DNA of 64,000 bases from Aeromicrobium choanae. Lineage in GTDB: Bacteria > Actinomycetota > Actinomycetes > Propionibacteriales > Nocardioidaceae. Where the stretch lies: NCBI RefSeq assembly GCF_900167475.1, contig NZ_LT796768.1, positions 558,001 through 622,000 on the forward strand, written 5' to 3'. This document shows, piece by piece, positions 36,750-45,945 of the stretch. A program made the translations under genes and the position numbers. The notes below the pieces were generated by a model, which was not told where the DNA came from, did no database searches, and worked only from the letters and a program-made list of their open reading frames with translations. The first letter of the stretch is position 1; each line of letters starts with the position of its first letter.

Positions 36750-38473
36750 GGGTGCGCCACCGGGACGACGTCGGGAGCGCCCATCCGCGCCGCGTCGGCC
36801 GTCTCGTCGTCGGGCATCGTCTGGCTCTCGCGCTCGGCGTCGACCCGCTTGAGGTAGTGGTCGACCTCGCGCTCGCGCTGGGCGTCGGACCAGTCGAGGA
36901 CCTCGGCCATGAGCTCGGCTGCCTCCGCCGCGCACTCGGTGCCGCGGTGGAACGTCTCGATCGAGATCCGGGTGCGCCGCGCGAGGATGTCGTCGAGGTG
37001 CCGGGCCCCCTCGTGCGTGACGCCGTAGACCACCTCGGCGCGCAGGTAGTCGTCCGCGCCGGTGAGCGGCTCGGCGAGGTCCGGCCGGTCGGCGATGAGG
37101 TCGAGCACCTCGGTGGCGAGGGTGCCGAACCGGTTCAGCAGGTGCTCGATCCGACCGACGCCGAGGCCGTGCTGGGCCGCGAGCACCTGGCGCTGGTTCC
37201 ACAGGGCGGAGTACCCGTCGGCGCCCAGCAGCGGGATGTCGTCGGTGACGCACTCGGGCACGCGACGGTCGAGCAGCGAGCCCATCTGCTGCACGGCGGC
37301 GTCGATCGCGTCCTTCGCCATGACGCGGTAGGTCGTGTACTTGCCGCCGGCGATGACGACGAGACCCTTCACCGAGGTCGAGACCGCGTGCTCGCGCGAC
37401 AGCTTGCTGGTGGCCTCGTCCTCGCCGGCCAGCAGCGGGCGCAGCCCGGCGTAGACGCCCTCGACGTCCTCGGGCACGAGCGGCTCGACGAGGACCTTGT
37501 TGACCTCGTCGAGCAGGTAGGCGATGTCCTTCGCGCTCGCGGCCGGGTGGTCCTTGCTCAGCGACCAGTCGGTGTCGGTCGTGCCGATGATCCAGTGACG
37601 CCCCCACGGGATGACGAACAGCACCGACTTCTCGGTGCGCAGGATCAGGCCGGACTCGCCGCGGATCCGGTCGCGCGGCACCACGAGGTGGATGCCCTTG
37701 CTGGCCCGGACGTTGAACTGCCCGCGCTCGGCGGCGAAGGACTGCGTCTCGTCGGTCCAGACGCCCGTGGCGTTGACGACCTGGCGGGCGCGGATCTCGA
37801 TCTCACGGCCCGTCTCGAGGTCCTTGACCCGCGCGCCGACGACCCGGTCGGCCTCGCGCACGAGGTCGATCACGCGGGTGCGGCTGGCGACGTGGGCGCC
37901 GTAGGCCGCGGCCGTGCGCGACAGGAACATCGTGTGGCGGGCGTCGTCGACCTGGCCGTCGTAGTAGTGCAGGGCGCCCACGAGGGCGTCCTTGCGCAGG
38001 CCCGGCATGACTCGCCGGGCGCCGGTGCGGGTGAGGTGACGGTGCCGAGGGACACCGCGCGAGCGACCCGAGAGCAGCGCCATCGAGTCGTAGAGAGCCA
38101 CGCCGGAGCCGGCGTAGAAGCGCTCCCACACGCGGTGCGTCAGCGGGTAGAGGAACGGCACCGGCTTCACGAGGTGGGGCGCCAGCTTGTCGATCAGCAG
38201 GCTGCGCTCGCCGAGCGCCTCCGCGACGAGGCGGAAGTCGAGCATCTCGAGGTAGCGCAGGCCGCCGTGCACGAGCTTGCTCGAGCGGCTGGAGGTGCCG
38301 GAGGCGAAGTCGCGGGCCTCCACGAGTCCGACGGACAGGCCTCGCGTGGCGGCGTCGAGCGCGGCACCACCTCCGACGACCCCGCCGCCGATGACGAGGA
38401 TGTCGAGGTGTTCCGAGGCCAGCGCGTCGAGCGCCTCCTGGCGGTGCTGCGGGGAGAGGGCAACCGGTCGCAT
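36746..38473 (-). CDS. glpD: Aerobic glycerol-3-phosphate dehydrogenase
   Basis: This 575-residue FAD flavoprotein oxidises glycerol-3-phosphate to dihydroxyacetone phosphate at the membrane, feeding the quinone pool. FAD-binding GGGVVGGGAALDAATRG is at ~27; SSRSSKLVHGGLRYLE and IIGTTDTDW are family landmarks. The C-terminal DAO_C domain is complete. Nearby glpK, with the esterase between, makes a lipid-glycerol utilisation cluster; no glpF facilitator gene is present. Confidence 0.95.
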   Translation of the reverse strand: MRPVALSPQHRQEALDALASEHLDILVIGGGVVGGGAALDAATRGLSVGLVEARDFASGTSSRSSKLVHGGLRYLEMLDFRLVAEALGERSLLIDKLAPHLVKPVPFLYPLTHRVWERFYAGSGVALYDSMALLSGRSRGVPRHRHLTRTGARRVMPGLRKDALVGALHYYDGQVDDARHTMFLSRTAAAYGAHVASRTRVIDLVREADRVVGARVKDLETGREIEIRARQVVNATGVWTDETQSFAAERGQFNVRASKGIHLVVPRDRIRGESGLILRTEKSVLFVIPWGRHWIIGTTDTDWSLSKDHPAASAKDIAYLLDEVNKVLVEPLVPEDVEGVYAGLRPLLAGEDEATSKLSREHAVSTSVKGLVVIAGGKYTTYRVMAKDAIDAAVQQMGSLLDRRVPECVTDDIPLLGADGYSALWNQRQVLAAQHGLGVGRIEHLLNRFGTLATEVLDLIADRPDLAEPLTGADDYLRAEVVYGVTHEGARHLDDILARRTRISIETFHRGTECAAEAAELMAEVLDWSDAQREREVDHYLKRVDAERESQTMPDDETADAARMGAPDVVPVAHP

Positions 38474-38492
38474 GGGCTCCAGTCAACCAGTG

Positions 38493-39551
38493 TCACGCCA
38501 TGGCTGCCGTGATCGCGCTCGCGATCCGCAGCGTCGCCTCCCTCGCCGGGCGGCTGACGCCGGTGATGTTGATGAACGCGTGGATCAGCGCACCCTCGCG
38601 GGCCAACGTGGTGGGAACCCCGGCCTCCTCCAGCCGGCGGGCGTACGCGATGCCCTCGTCGCGCAGCGGGTCGAAGCCGGCCACGGCGACGTAGGCCGGC
38701 GGCAGCCCTGTGAGGTCCTCGGCCAGCAGCGGCGAGGCGCGCGGGACGAGCGCGTCGGCGGGATCGGCGAGGTAGCGCTCGCGGTACCAGTCCATGTGCC
38801 CCTCGGTGAGGAAGAAGCCCTCGGAGAACTCGGCGTACGACGGGTGCTTGGTGGACAGGTCGGTGACCGGGAACAGCAGCACCTGCAGGGCGGGGACGAC
38901 GTCGCGCCCGCGCAGGTCGTGCGCCAGCACCGCGCTCAGGTTGCCACCGGCGCTGTCGCCCGCGACCACGATGCGCCGCGGGTCCAGGCCCCAGCCCGGC
39001 GCGTGCTCCACCGCGAAGTCCCAGGCCGCCAGCGCGTCCTCGGTGGCCGCGGGGAACGGGTGCTCGGGCGCGAGTCGGTAGTCCACGGAGAGGACGTCGA
39101 CCCCGGCCTCCAGCGCGAGGAAGCGCACGGCCGAGTCGGTGCTGACACGGCTGCCGAGCACCCATCCCCCGCCGTGGAAGTACAGGACGAGGCCTTTCGA
39201 CTCGGTGGTCGCGCGGTACCGCGTGGCCGGGATCGGGCCGGCCGCGCTCGGGATCACGAGGTCCTCCTCGACGGCGAAGTCGGGGAACACGTCGGCGAAC
39301 ACGAGCGCCTCGTCGGTCAGCATGCGGCGCGCCTGCTCCACGGGGTGCTGCGTGAAGTCGCCCCCGGGGATCCGGTTCATCACCCGCAGGGCGACCGCGA
39401 TCTCGGGCGAGAGGGTCTCGCCGTCGCGGTTGACCGGCGCGTGCCGGCCGAGCCGCGCGACCACCGAGTCGGGCAGCCGGGCGAAGCCACGCACCACCGA
39501 GCGCTCGGCCTTCAGCGCGGCGGAGAGGCCGTGCCGCGTCGCGGCGCTCAC
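38493..39551 (-). CDS. HSL-family alpha/beta hydrolase (esterase/lipase)
   Basis: This 352-residue hydrolase has the oxyanion motif HGGGW (~124), the nucleophile elbow GDSAGG (~198), Asp in GFDPLRDEG and His in GALIHAF. The hormone-sensitive-lipase class cleaves carboxyl esters. Between glpD and glpK it plausibly releases glycerol from acylglycerols (inference). GTG 39551 overlaps the glpK stop (GTGA). Confidence 0.88.
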   Translation of the reverse strand: MSAATRHGLSAALKAERSVVRGFARLPDSVVARLGRHAPVNRDGETLSPEIAVALRVMNRIPGGDFTQHPVEQARRMLTDEALVFADVFPDFAVEEDLVIPSAAGPIPATRYRATTESKGLVLYFHGGGWVLGSRVSTDSAVRFLALEAGVDVLSVDYRLAPEHPFPAATEDALAAWDFAVEHAPGWGLDPRRIVVAGDSAGGNLSAVLAHDLRGRDVVPALQVLLFPVTDLSTKHPSYAEFSEGFFLTEGHMDWYRERYLADPADALVPRASPLLAEDLTGLPPAYVAVAGFDPLRDEGIAYARRLEEAGVPTTLAREGALIHAFINITGVSRPAREATLRIASAITAAMA

Positions 39552-41056
39552 TCGACCCATCCCAGCGTGCGCTCGACGGCCTTCTTCCACTGGTGGTAGC
39601 CGGCCTCCCGCTGCTCGTCGTCCCACTTCGGGGTCCAGCGCTTCGACTCCGCCCAGTTGGCCACCAGCTCGTCGGTGCTCGACCAGAAGCCCACCGCGAG
39701 CCCGGCCGCGTAGGCGGCGCCCAGGCACGTGGTCTCGGGCACCACCGGCCGGCTGACCTCGATGTCGAGGATGTCCGCCTGGATCTGCATGCAGAGCTCG
39801 TTGGCGGTGATCCCGCCGTCCACGCGGAGGACCTCCAGCTCGATGCCCGAGTCCGCGACCATCACGTCGACGACGTCCTTGCTCTGGTAGCAGATCGCCT
39901 CGAGCGCGGCGCGGGCCACGTGGGCGACGGTGTTGAAGCGCGAGAGGCCCACGATCACGCCGCGCGCGTCCGATCGCCAGTACGGCGCGAAGAGGCCGCT
40001 GAAGGCCGGCACGAAGTAGACGCCGCCGTTGTCCTCGACGGTCTCGGCGAGCGCCTCGGAGTCGGCCGCCTCGGTGAAGACCTTGAGCTGGTCGCGCAGC
40101 CACTGGATGGCCGAGCCCGTCACGGCGATCGACCCCTCGAGCGCGTAGACGGGCGGCTCGTCGCCGAAGCGGTAGGCCACCGTCGTCAGCAGCCCGCGCT
40201 CCGAGCGCACGATCTCGGGGCCGGTGTTGAGCACCAGGAAGTTGCCGGTGCCGTAGGTGTTCTTGAGCATCCCGGGCTCGAAGCAGGCCTGCCCGACGAG
40301 CGCGGCGTGCTGGTCGCCGAGGTTGCCGGCGAGGATCACCTCGGCGCCGAAGGGCCCGTCCTCGGTGGTCCGGCCGAACTCCTGCGACGACGACGTGATC
40401 TCGGGGAGCATCGCCCGGGGGACGCCGAAGATCTCGAGCAGCTCGTCGTCCCACTCGAGGTCCTCGAGGTTCATCAGCATGGTGCGGCTTGCGTTGGTGA
40501 CGTCGGTGACGTGCACCCCACCGTCGGGACCGCCGGTGAGGTTCCAGATGAGCCAGGTGTCGATCGTGCCGAAGAGAGCGTGGCCGGCCTCGGCGTCCTC
40601 GCGCACCCCGTCGACGTGCTCCAGGATCCAGTGCAGCTTGCCGCCGGCGAAGTACGCCGCGGGCGGCAGCCCGGACTTCGCGTGGATGACCTTGCCGCTG
40701 CCGTCCTCGTCGAGACGCTTGGCCAGGTCGGCCGTGCGCGTGTCCTGCCACACGATGGCGTTGGCGTAGGGCTCGCCGGTGCGCCGGTCCCACACGACCG
40801 TGGTCTCGCGCTGGTTCGTGATGCCGACCGCGGCCAGGTCGGCGGCCGTGATCCCCGCGGCCTCGAGGCCCTTCGCGACGACCTCGCGCGTGTGCTCCCA
40901 GATCTCCTTGGCGTCGTGCTCGACCCAGCCGGCCTGCGGCAGGATCTGCTCGTGCTCGACCTGGTGCCGCCCCTTCTCCTCGCCCCGGTGGTCGAACACC
41001 ATGAAGCGGGTGCTGGTGGTGCCCTGGTCGATCGCGCCGACGAACTGCTGTGACAT
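39548..41056 (-). CDS. glpK: Glycerol kinase
   Basis: This 502-residue FGGY kinase phosphorylates glycerol with ATP. Motifs: [16 protein letters not shown] at the start, [29 protein letters not shown] and [20 protein letters not shown] 41056 starts [12 protein letters not shown], preceded by GAGG; six further in-frame codons upstream are less family-like. It is first of the leftward glpK-esterase-glpD-nucleosidase run. Confidence 0.96.
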   Translation of the reverse strand: MSQQFVGAIDQGTTSTRFMVFDHRGEEKGRHQVEHEQILPQAGWVEHDAKEIWEHTREVVAKGLEAAGITAADLAAVGITNQRETTVVWDRRTGEPYANAIVWQDTRTADLAKRLDEDGSGKVIHAKSGLPPAAYFAGGKLHWILEHVDGVREDAEAGHALFGTIDTWLIWNLTGGPDGGVHVTDVTNASRTMLMNLEDLEWDDELLEIFGVPRAMLPEITSSSQEFGRTTEDGPFGAEVILAGNLGDQHAALVGQACFEPGMLKNTYGTGNFLVLNTGPEIVRSERGLLTTVAYRFGDEPPVYALEGSIAVTGSAIQWLRDQLKVFTEAADSEALAETVEDNGGVYFVPAFSGLFAPYWRSDARGVIVGLSRFNTVAHVARAALEAICYQSKDVVDVMVADSGIELEVLRVDGGITANELCMQIQADILDIEVSRPVVPETTCLGAAYAAGLAVGFWSSTDELVANWAESKRWTPKWDDEQREAGYHQWKKAVERTLGWVE

Positions 41057-41087
41057 GGGCCTCACCCTAACCACGCGGAAGCGCCCG

Positions 41088-41135
41088 TTGCGTCATACGC
41101 CGGGGTCGCGCTGGCCACCGCTCCGTATGACGTCC
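41088..41135 (+). repeat. Left terminal inverted repeat of the AbiEi/DUF559 unit
   Basis: This 48-bp segment begins TTGCGTCATACG and ends CGTATGACGTCC, itself bounded by an inverted CGTCATACG pair. Its reverse complement matches 42098-42145 at both ends exactly and through most of the middle (roughly 38 of 48 positions by eye). Confidence 0.75.
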
Positions 41136-41192
41136 CCGATGGCTGTGGACGCCTGATCGACCCCGGCACGGTGGAACCGCCACCCTCACGGC

Positions 41193-42140
41193 ATGGATCC
41201 GAGCCTGCACGCCACCGCCGCGGCACAGGAGCAGGTGGTGAGCCGGCGGCAGCTGTTCGCCGCGGGCGTCACGCGCGCCACCCTGCGAGCGCAGCTGAGC
41301 GCCGGCCGCTGGAGGTCGTGGGGGCGGCACACGATCTGCCTGCACTCCGGGCCCCTGCCACAACGAGCGGTGTGGTGGCGCGCCGTCATCGAGGCCGGGC
41401 CGCGGGCGATGCTCGACGGCGTGTCCGCGCTGCAGGCGGCCGGCCTGACCGGCATCGAGGTCGAGACCGTGCGCGTGTCGGTGCCGCGAGGCGCCCGCAC
41501 CCCGAGGATCTCCGGCGTGACGGTTCGGCAGACCCGCCGCCTCACCCGGCGCGACCTGGTCGGACCGGGACTCCCCCGCGTCCGCCCCGATGTCGCCGCC
41601 GTCCGCGCCGCGCTGTGGGCCCGTTCGGATCGGCAGGCGGCGTTCTTCCTGACCGCGAGCGTCCAGCAGCGACTCTGCCGGGCGGAGGACGTGGCCCGGG
41701 CGGCCCTGGAGATCCGGCGCCACGCCCGCCGCCGGCTGCTGCTCGACGTGTCCACGCAGCTGGTCGACGGCGTGCGCGCGATCGGCGAGCTCGACTTCGC
41801 CCGCCTGTGTCGCGAGCACGGGCTGCCCGAGCCGACCCGTCAGTCGCAGCGCAGGACCGCGCGGGGCTCGGCCTACCTCGACGTCGAGTGGCCGGAGTAC
41901 GACGTCGTCGTCGAGATCGACGGAGTGCAGCACCTGAGCGCACCGGTGATGGTGGACGACGCGTTGCGCCAGAACCACCTCGTGCTGCACCGCTCCACCG
42001 TCATCCGCGTGCCGAACCTCGGCCTCCGCGTCGCGCCCGCCGAGTTCCTCGCGCAGGTCCGGGAGGCGCTCGTGCGAGGTGGCTGGCAAGCAGGGCCGGA
42101 CGTCATACGCAGCGGTGGTGCGGTCGACCGCTCCGTATGA
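41193..42140 (+). CDS. AbiEi-like/DUF559 protein
   Basis: This 315-residue protein combines an N-terminal AbiEi-type winged helix (~15-55: VVSRRQLFAAGVTRATLRAQL) and AbiEi-like middle domain with a C-terminal DUF559 region (~232-300: YLDVEWPEYDVVVEIDGVQH), which resembles a Vsr/PD-(D/E)xK nuclease fold. Such genes occur in multiple copies in actinobacterial genomes; the annotation as type IV antitoxin is by domain only, and no AbiEii toxin gene is adjacent. The last ~14 codons and the stop lie inside the right inverted repeat. Function unknown. Confidence 0.8.
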   Translation: MDPSLHATAAAQEQVVSRRQLFAAGVTRATLRAQLSAGRWRSWGRHTICLHSGPLPQRAVWWRAVIEAGPRAMLDGVSALQAAGLTGIEVETVRVSVPRGARTPRISGVTVRQTRRLTRRDLVGPGLPRVRPDVAAVRAALWARSDRQAAFFLTASVQQRLCRAEDVARAALEIRRHARRRLLLDVSTQLVDGVRAIGELDFARLCREHGLPEPTRQSQRRTARGSAYLDVEWPEYDVVVEIDGVQHLSAPVMVDDALRQNHLVLHRSTVIRVPNLGLRVAPAEFLAQVREALVRGGWQAGPDVIRSGGAVDRSV

Positions 42141-42145
42141 CGCAA
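42098..42145 (-). repeat. Right terminal inverted repeat of the AbiEi/DUF559 unit
   Basis: This 48-bp segment begins GGACGTCATACG and ends CGTATGACGCAA and is nearly palindromic (CGTCATACGCAGCGGT against ACCGCTCCGTATGACG, one mismatch). It is the inverted copy of 41088-41135 and contains the end of the AbiEi/DUF559 gene. Confidence 0.75.
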
Positions 42146-42175
42146 GGACGGTCCCCCGGCGTCATAGGGTGAAGC

Positions 42176-43684
42176 ATGGCCGAACGCGTCGTCATCGTCG
42201 GAGCGGGACACAACGGGCTCGTGGCGGCGGCGCTGCTCGCCCGCGCGGGGGTCGAGGTGCTGGTGCTCGAGCGGCTCGGGCGGGTCGGCGGTGCCGCCGT
42301 GAGTGCCGCGCCGTTCGCCGAGCACGATGCGCGGCTCTCGCGGTTCTCCTACCTCGTGAGCCTGTTCCCGCAGGCGCTGATCGACGACCTCGGCCTCGAG
42401 CTGGAGCTGCGGTCGCGCGACACCGCCTCGTTCACGCCGTGGCACCGCGCCGGGCGCGACGGCGGCCTCCTCGTCGAGACCGCCCCCGGGGAGGCGACCC
42501 GCGCGTCCTTCGCCGAGCTCACCGGAGGGGACGACGAGCTCGAGGCCTGGAACCGCTTCTACGCCGAGATCGGCACCCTCGCCGACGCGATCGCCCCCAC
42601 GTTGATGCAGCCGCTCCCCCACATCGGCGACCTGCGCGACCGGGTGGAGATGGCGATCTGGACCGACCTCGTCGAGCAGCCGATCGGCACGGCGATCCGG
42701 CGTCGCTTCGCCGACGACGTCGTCCGTGGCGTGGTGGCCACCGACGCCCTCATCGGCACGTTCGCCTCCCTCGAGGACCTGTCCCTCGTGCAGAACCGCT
42801 GCTTCCTCTACCACCTGATCGGCAACGGCACGGGCGAGTGGCGGGTGCCCGTGGGCGGCATGGGCGCGGTCACCGCCGAGCTGGCGCGGGTCGCCACCGA
42901 GGCCGGCGCGACGATCCGGGTCAACGCCGAGGTCGACGGCATCGACGTGAGCGACGTCGACGTGACCGTCTGCGGTGACGGGTTCGTCGAGCGCGCCGAC
43001 CACGTGCTCTTCGGCGCGGCGCCCTACGTGCTCGAGCGGCTGCTGGGCCACACCCCCACGGCCAAGCCCGCGGGCGCGCAACTCAAGCTCAACCTGCTGC
43101 TGTCCCGCCTCCCGGCGCTGAAGTCCGGTGCCGACCCGGCGGTCGCGTTCGCCGGCACGTTCCACCTCGACGAGTCCTACGAGCAGCTGCAGCTGGCGTG
43201 GTCGACCGCCGCCGCGGGTGACCTGCCCCCGGCCACGGGCGAGTTCTACTGCCACACCCTGACCGACCGCTCGATCCTCGGCCCTGACCTGCGCGACTCG
43301 GACGCGCAGACGCTCACGTACTTCGGCCTGCACACGCCGCCCGGCGTGCTCGACGCCCCCGGCGCCAAGGACGAGGCCGTCGCGCGCGTGCTCGCCGCCC
43401 TCGACGCCCACCTGGCCGAGCCGATCGAGCCCCTCATCCTCGGGCTGGAGGCCAAGACGCCCACCGAGATCGAGCACGAGCTGTGGATGCCAGGCGGGCA
43501 CATCTTCCACGGCGACCTCACGTGGCCGTGGCTCGAGGAGGACGAGCGTCCGCACACGCCCGCCCAGCGCTGGGGTGTGGCGACGGCGCACCCGCGTGTG
43601 CTGCTGTGCGGCAGCGGGGCGCGTCGCGGTGGCGCGGTCAGCGGACTCGGCGGCCACAACGCCGCGCAGGCGCTGCTGTCCTAG
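42176..43684 (+). CDS. CrtI/PYROXD2-like FAD-dependent oxidoreductase
   Basis: This 502-residue flavoprotein has N-terminal FAD motif VIVGAGHNGLVAAALLARAG and C-terminal GSGARRGGAVSGLGGHNAA, as in phytoene-desaturase-like proteins. No carotenoid genes are nearby, so the PYROXD2-like branch of unknown substrate is more likely. Its TAG stop overlaps the TAG of the convergent hydrolase in the shared sequence CTAG. Confidence 0.85.
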   Translation: MAERVVIVGAGHNGLVAAALLARAGVEVLVLERLGRVGGAAVSAAPFAEHDARLSRFSYLVSLFPQALIDDLGLELELRSRDTASFTPWHRAGRDGGLLVETAPGEATRASFAELTGGDDELEAWNRFYAEIGTLADAIAPTLMQPLPHIGDLRDRVEMAIWTDLVEQPIGTAIRRRFADDVVRGVVATDALIGTFASLEDLSLVQNRCFLYHLIGNGTGEWRVPVGGMGAVTAELARVATEAGATIRVNAEVDGIDVSDVDVTVCGDGFVERADHVLFGAAPYVLERLLGHTPTAKPAGAQLKLNLLLSRLPALKSGADPAVAFAGTFHLDESYEQLQLAWSTAAAGDLPPATGEFYCHTLTDRSILGPDLRDSDAQTLTYFGLHTPPGVLDAPGAKDEAVARVLAALDAHLAEPIEPLILGLEAKTPTEIEHELWMPGGHIFHGDLTWPWLEEDERPHTPAQRWGVATAHPRVLLCGSGARRGGAVSGLGGHNAAQALLS

Positions 43685-44409
43685 CGGAGGCGCTCGTCGA
43701 GGAAGTCCAGGACCGCGCGGACCCCGCGCTCCTGCCGGTGCAGGGTGAGGGTGCTGTGCTTGCGGCCCGGGAACTCGACGGCCCTGAAGTTCTCCCCCAG
43801 CTCGTCGTGGAGCACCTGGAAGCGGCGACCCACGGCAGGATCGCCCTCGAATCGCAGGCCGAGAACCGGGCAGCCCGCGTTCACGCGCGCCACGACGGTC
43901 TCGTGGTCGGCCGGTGACAGCCCGAGGTCTCGCGAGCGGGCCGGGGTGAACGGAAACGGTGCCGAGGGCTGCGCCAGGACGGGCGCGACGACCGCATCGT
44001 CCACCATCATCGCGAGGGCGAACCCGCCGGTGAAGCACATCCCCACCGCGCCGACGCCCGGTCCGCCGACCGAGCCGTGCAGGTCACTCGCCAGCGCGGC
44101 CAGCCACCGGGTGACCGGGGCGGTCCGGCGCAGCGCCAGCGCGGTGAACTCCTTGCTGACGCACCCACGGACGAGGGACTTCACGGTGTAGCCCGCCGAC
44201 ATCGGGCGGCCGGGCTCGCCGAAGAGCTGTGGCATCACCACCGTGAAGCCGTGGTCGACGATCTCCTGGCCGAAGGCGATGACCTCGGGCGTCATCCCGG
44301 GGATCTCGTGGATCACCACGACGCCCGGTCCGGTGCCCTGCCGCCACGTCTCGTGGGTGATCCCGTCATGCGTGAACGTGCCGTGGACCCACCGCTCGAG
44401 CGCTGTCAT
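43681..44409 (-). CDS. Dienelactone hydrolase family protein
   Basis: This 242-residue alpha/beta hydrolase has the dienelactone-hydrolase layout: Glu in VIHEIPGM, nucleophile Cys in GMCFTGGFAL (~124) and His in PGRKHSTLT. Classical members open dienelactone in chloroaromatic degradation; many homologues have other substrates. Single gene, ahead of tRNA-Lys on the opposite strand. Confidence 0.88.
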   Translation of the reverse strand: MTALERWVHGTFTHDGITHETWRQGTGPGVVVIHEIPGMTPEVIAFGQEIVDHGFTVVMPQLFGEPGRPMSAGYTVKSLVRGCVSKEFTALALRRTAPVTRWLAALASDLHGSVGGPGVGAVGMCFTGGFALAMMVDDAVVAPVLAQPSAPFPFTPARSRDLGLSPADHETVVARVNAGCPVLGLRFEGDPAVGRRFQVLHDELGENFRAVEFPGRKHSTLTLHRQERGVRAVLDFLDERLR

Positions 44410-44481
44410 GGCGGAAGCATGGCACTCGATTTCATCTCGCGTGAAGGTATGCGGTAGAGTTGGTGATCGCGCAGCGCGCGA

Positions 44482-44557
44482 GCACCCCTAGCTCAATTGG
44501 CAGAGCAATTGACTCTTAATCAATGGGTTCTCGGTTCGAGTCCGAGGGGGTGTACCA
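44482..44557 (+). tRNA. tRNA-Lys (anticodon CTT)
   Basis: Acceptor GCACCCC pairs with GGGGTGT (one G-U at the end), then A73 and encoded CCA. Anticodon stem ATTGA/TCAAT encloses CTCTTAA, giving CTT. T-arm CTCGG-TTCGAGT-CCGAG is standard. Confidence 0.95.
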
Positions 44558-44595
44558 ACGCCGAAGGCCCCGGTTCGCCGGGGCCTTCGGCGTTT
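44557..44595 (+). terminator. Terminator after tRNA-Lys
   Basis: AACGCCGAAGGCCCCGG, a TTCG tetraloop, and the exact complement form a 17-bp stem ending GTTT. It also lies just past the stop of the convergent acylphosphatase and may serve both directions. Confidence 0.85.
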
Positions 44596-44601
44596 CGTCG
44601 C

Positions 44602-44862
44602 TCAGCGCACCTCGAACCCCTGCGTGCCCTCCGTGGGCAGGTCGGTGACGTCGCGCGAGGTCACCCGGGAGCCGGGAGGGCCCTCCGCCATCCACGCCAG
44701 CACCGTGTCGAGATCGGCTCCTTCGAGCTCGGCCTCGACACTTCCGTCCGCGCGATTGCGCACCCAGCCCGAGACGCCGGCGCGCTCGGCGACCACGCGC
44801 AGGCAGTAGCGGTAGCCCACGCCCTGGACGGTCCCGCGCACCACGACGCCGACGCGCCTCAT
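44602..44862 (-). CDS. acyP: Acylphosphatase
   Basis: This 86-residue cytosolic enzyme hydrolyses acyl phosphates. The catalytic Arg is in VQGVGYRY and the Asn in WVRNRADGSVEAE; the ferredoxin-like fold ends GFEVR. ATG 44862 lies one base after the stop of the upstream HTH gene. Confidence 0.92.
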   Translation of the reverse strand: MRRVGVVVRGTVQGVGYRYCLRVVAERAGVSGWVRNRADGSVEAELEGADLDTVLAWMAEGPPGSRVTSRDVTDLPTEGTQGFEVR

Positions 44863-44863
44863 G

Positions 44864-45106
44864 TCAGCTGGAGCCGTACTGCTTGATCGCCCGGCTGATG
44901 CTGGTGTGCGAGACGCCGACCTCGTCGGCGATCTCCTGGTAGGACATGCCCGCCTCGATGGCGGTCGCCAGGGCGGCGGCCCAGTCGCGCCTCGCGCGGG
45001 TGATCGCCTCCTCGTACTCGGCCGAGGCGGCGTCGTACGACTCACGCGCGGCACGGAGTGCCTGCGGCACGGTTTCGTCGTACTCCCGACGGTGGCGGAA
45101 GGCCAT
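44864..45106 (-). CDS. Small HTH DNA-binding protein
   Basis: This 80-residue protein has a long N-terminal charged helix and a C-terminal HTH (AGMSYQEIADEVGVSHTSISRAIKQYG) of the sigma-4/resolvase type. It is coupled to acylphosphatase and divergent from the OhrR-like gene. Targets unknown. Confidence 0.75.
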   Translation of the reverse strand: MAFRHRREYDETVPQALRAARESYDAASAEYEEAITRARRDWAAALATAIEAGMSYQEIADEVGVSHTSISRAIKQYGSS

Positions 45107-45148
45107 GGGGTCAACCTACGACCACCAGGGACCAAGCGCACGGGCGAT

Positions 45149-45177
45149 TTCGTGAGCCCACGAACCATTAGTACACT
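45149..45177 (+). promoter_or_regulatory. Candidate promoter/operator of the OhrR-like gene
   Basis: The dyad TTCGTG-AGCC-CACGAA (45149-45164) coincides with the -35 position for a -10 hexamer TACACT (45172-45177) at 17-base spacing. The -10 ends six bases before ATG 45184, so the transcript would begin about at the start codon (leaderless). Confidence 0.5.
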
Positions 45178-45183
45178 GATGTC

Positions 45184-45642
45184 ATGTCCTCGGCCCCGAA
45201 TCCGCTGTCCCTCGACGAGCAGGTCTGCTTCGCGCTGTCCGTGGCCTCGCGCACCGTGATCGGCTGCTACCGCGACGTCCTGGAGCCTCTCGGCCTCACG
45301 CACCCGCAGTACCTCGTGATGCTCGCACTGTGGGAGCACGACGGGCTCACCCTGCGCGGACTGAGCGACAAGCTGCGCCTCGAGCCGGCCACCGTCTCGC
45401 CCCTGGTCAAGCGGCTGGAGACCGCGGGCCTCGTCCGCCGCGACCGCCGCGCGGGCGATGACCGCGCCTTCGCCCTCGCCGTGACGCCCGAGGGCCGGGC
45501 TCTGCGCGAGCGCGCCCTCGCGGTGCCGGCCACGATGCTCGAGCGGTTCGACATGGACGTCGCCGAGCTGGAGCAGGTCAACCGGTGGCTGCACGAGCTC
45601 ATCGAGCGGGCCGACCGCGCCCACGAAAGGACCACGGCATGA
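45184..45642 (+). CDS. MarR-family regulator, OhrR-like
   Basis: This 152-residue winged-helix repressor has the peroxide-sensing Cys position of OhrR near the N-terminus (LDEQVCFALSVASR, Cys16) and the motif LGLTHPQYLVMLALWEHDGLTL. OhrR senses organic hydroperoxides and represses ohr; no ohr gene is seen here. Its stop overlaps the next start (ATGA). Confidence 0.85.
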   Translation: MSSAPNPLSLDEQVCFALSVASRTVIGCYRDVLEPLGLTHPQYLVMLALWEHDGLTLRGLSDKLRLEPATVSPLVKRLETAGLVRRDRRAGDDRAFALAVTPEGRALRERALAVPATMLERFDMDVAELEQVNRWLHELIERADRAHERTTA

Positions 45643-45944
45643 GCCAGCGCCTCCCCGACGCCTCGGAGGAGTCCCTCAACATCGTCCGGCGCCGGATCAT
45701 GGCGATCACGTGGGTCGTCACGTCGATCCACGGCCTGTTCGGCGCGATCGGCGCCGCCTACGCCCTCGGCGACGACCGGCGCAGTGACCAGATCATCCTG
45801 CTGGTCGTCTCGGTGCCGCTGGCGATGATCATCTACGGCGTCACCGTGGTGATCCTCGACAAGCCGCCGATCAGCTGGCGGACCACGCCGTGGCTCGTCC
45901 TGCTGCTGTCGTTCTGCGTGGCCGGCTTCGTCTGGGTGCTCTGA
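45639..45944 (+). CDS. Small hypothetical membrane protein coupled to the OhrR-like gene
   Basis: This 101-residue protein has three hydrophobic segments (~20-42, 50-70 and 78-98). I do not recognise it. The ATGA overlap with the regulator suggests shared expression under its control. It ends one base from the convergent nhaA. Confidence 0.65.
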   Translation: MSQRLPDASEESLNIVRRRIMAITWVVTSIHGLFGAIGAAYALGDDRRSDQIILLVVSVPLAMIIYGVTVVILDKPPISWRTTPWLVLLLSFCVAGFVWVL

Positions 45945-45945
45945 C

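Noticed and set aside
41193-42140. A complete AbiE toxin-antitoxin system
   Set aside because: No AbiEii nucleotidyltransferase toxin gene lies next to the AbiEi-like gene, so calling a defence system is not supported.
42176-43684. A carotenoid biosynthesis locus
   Set aside because: The CrtI-like protein stands alone; no phytoene synthase, cyclase or geranylgeranyl synthase gene is nearby.
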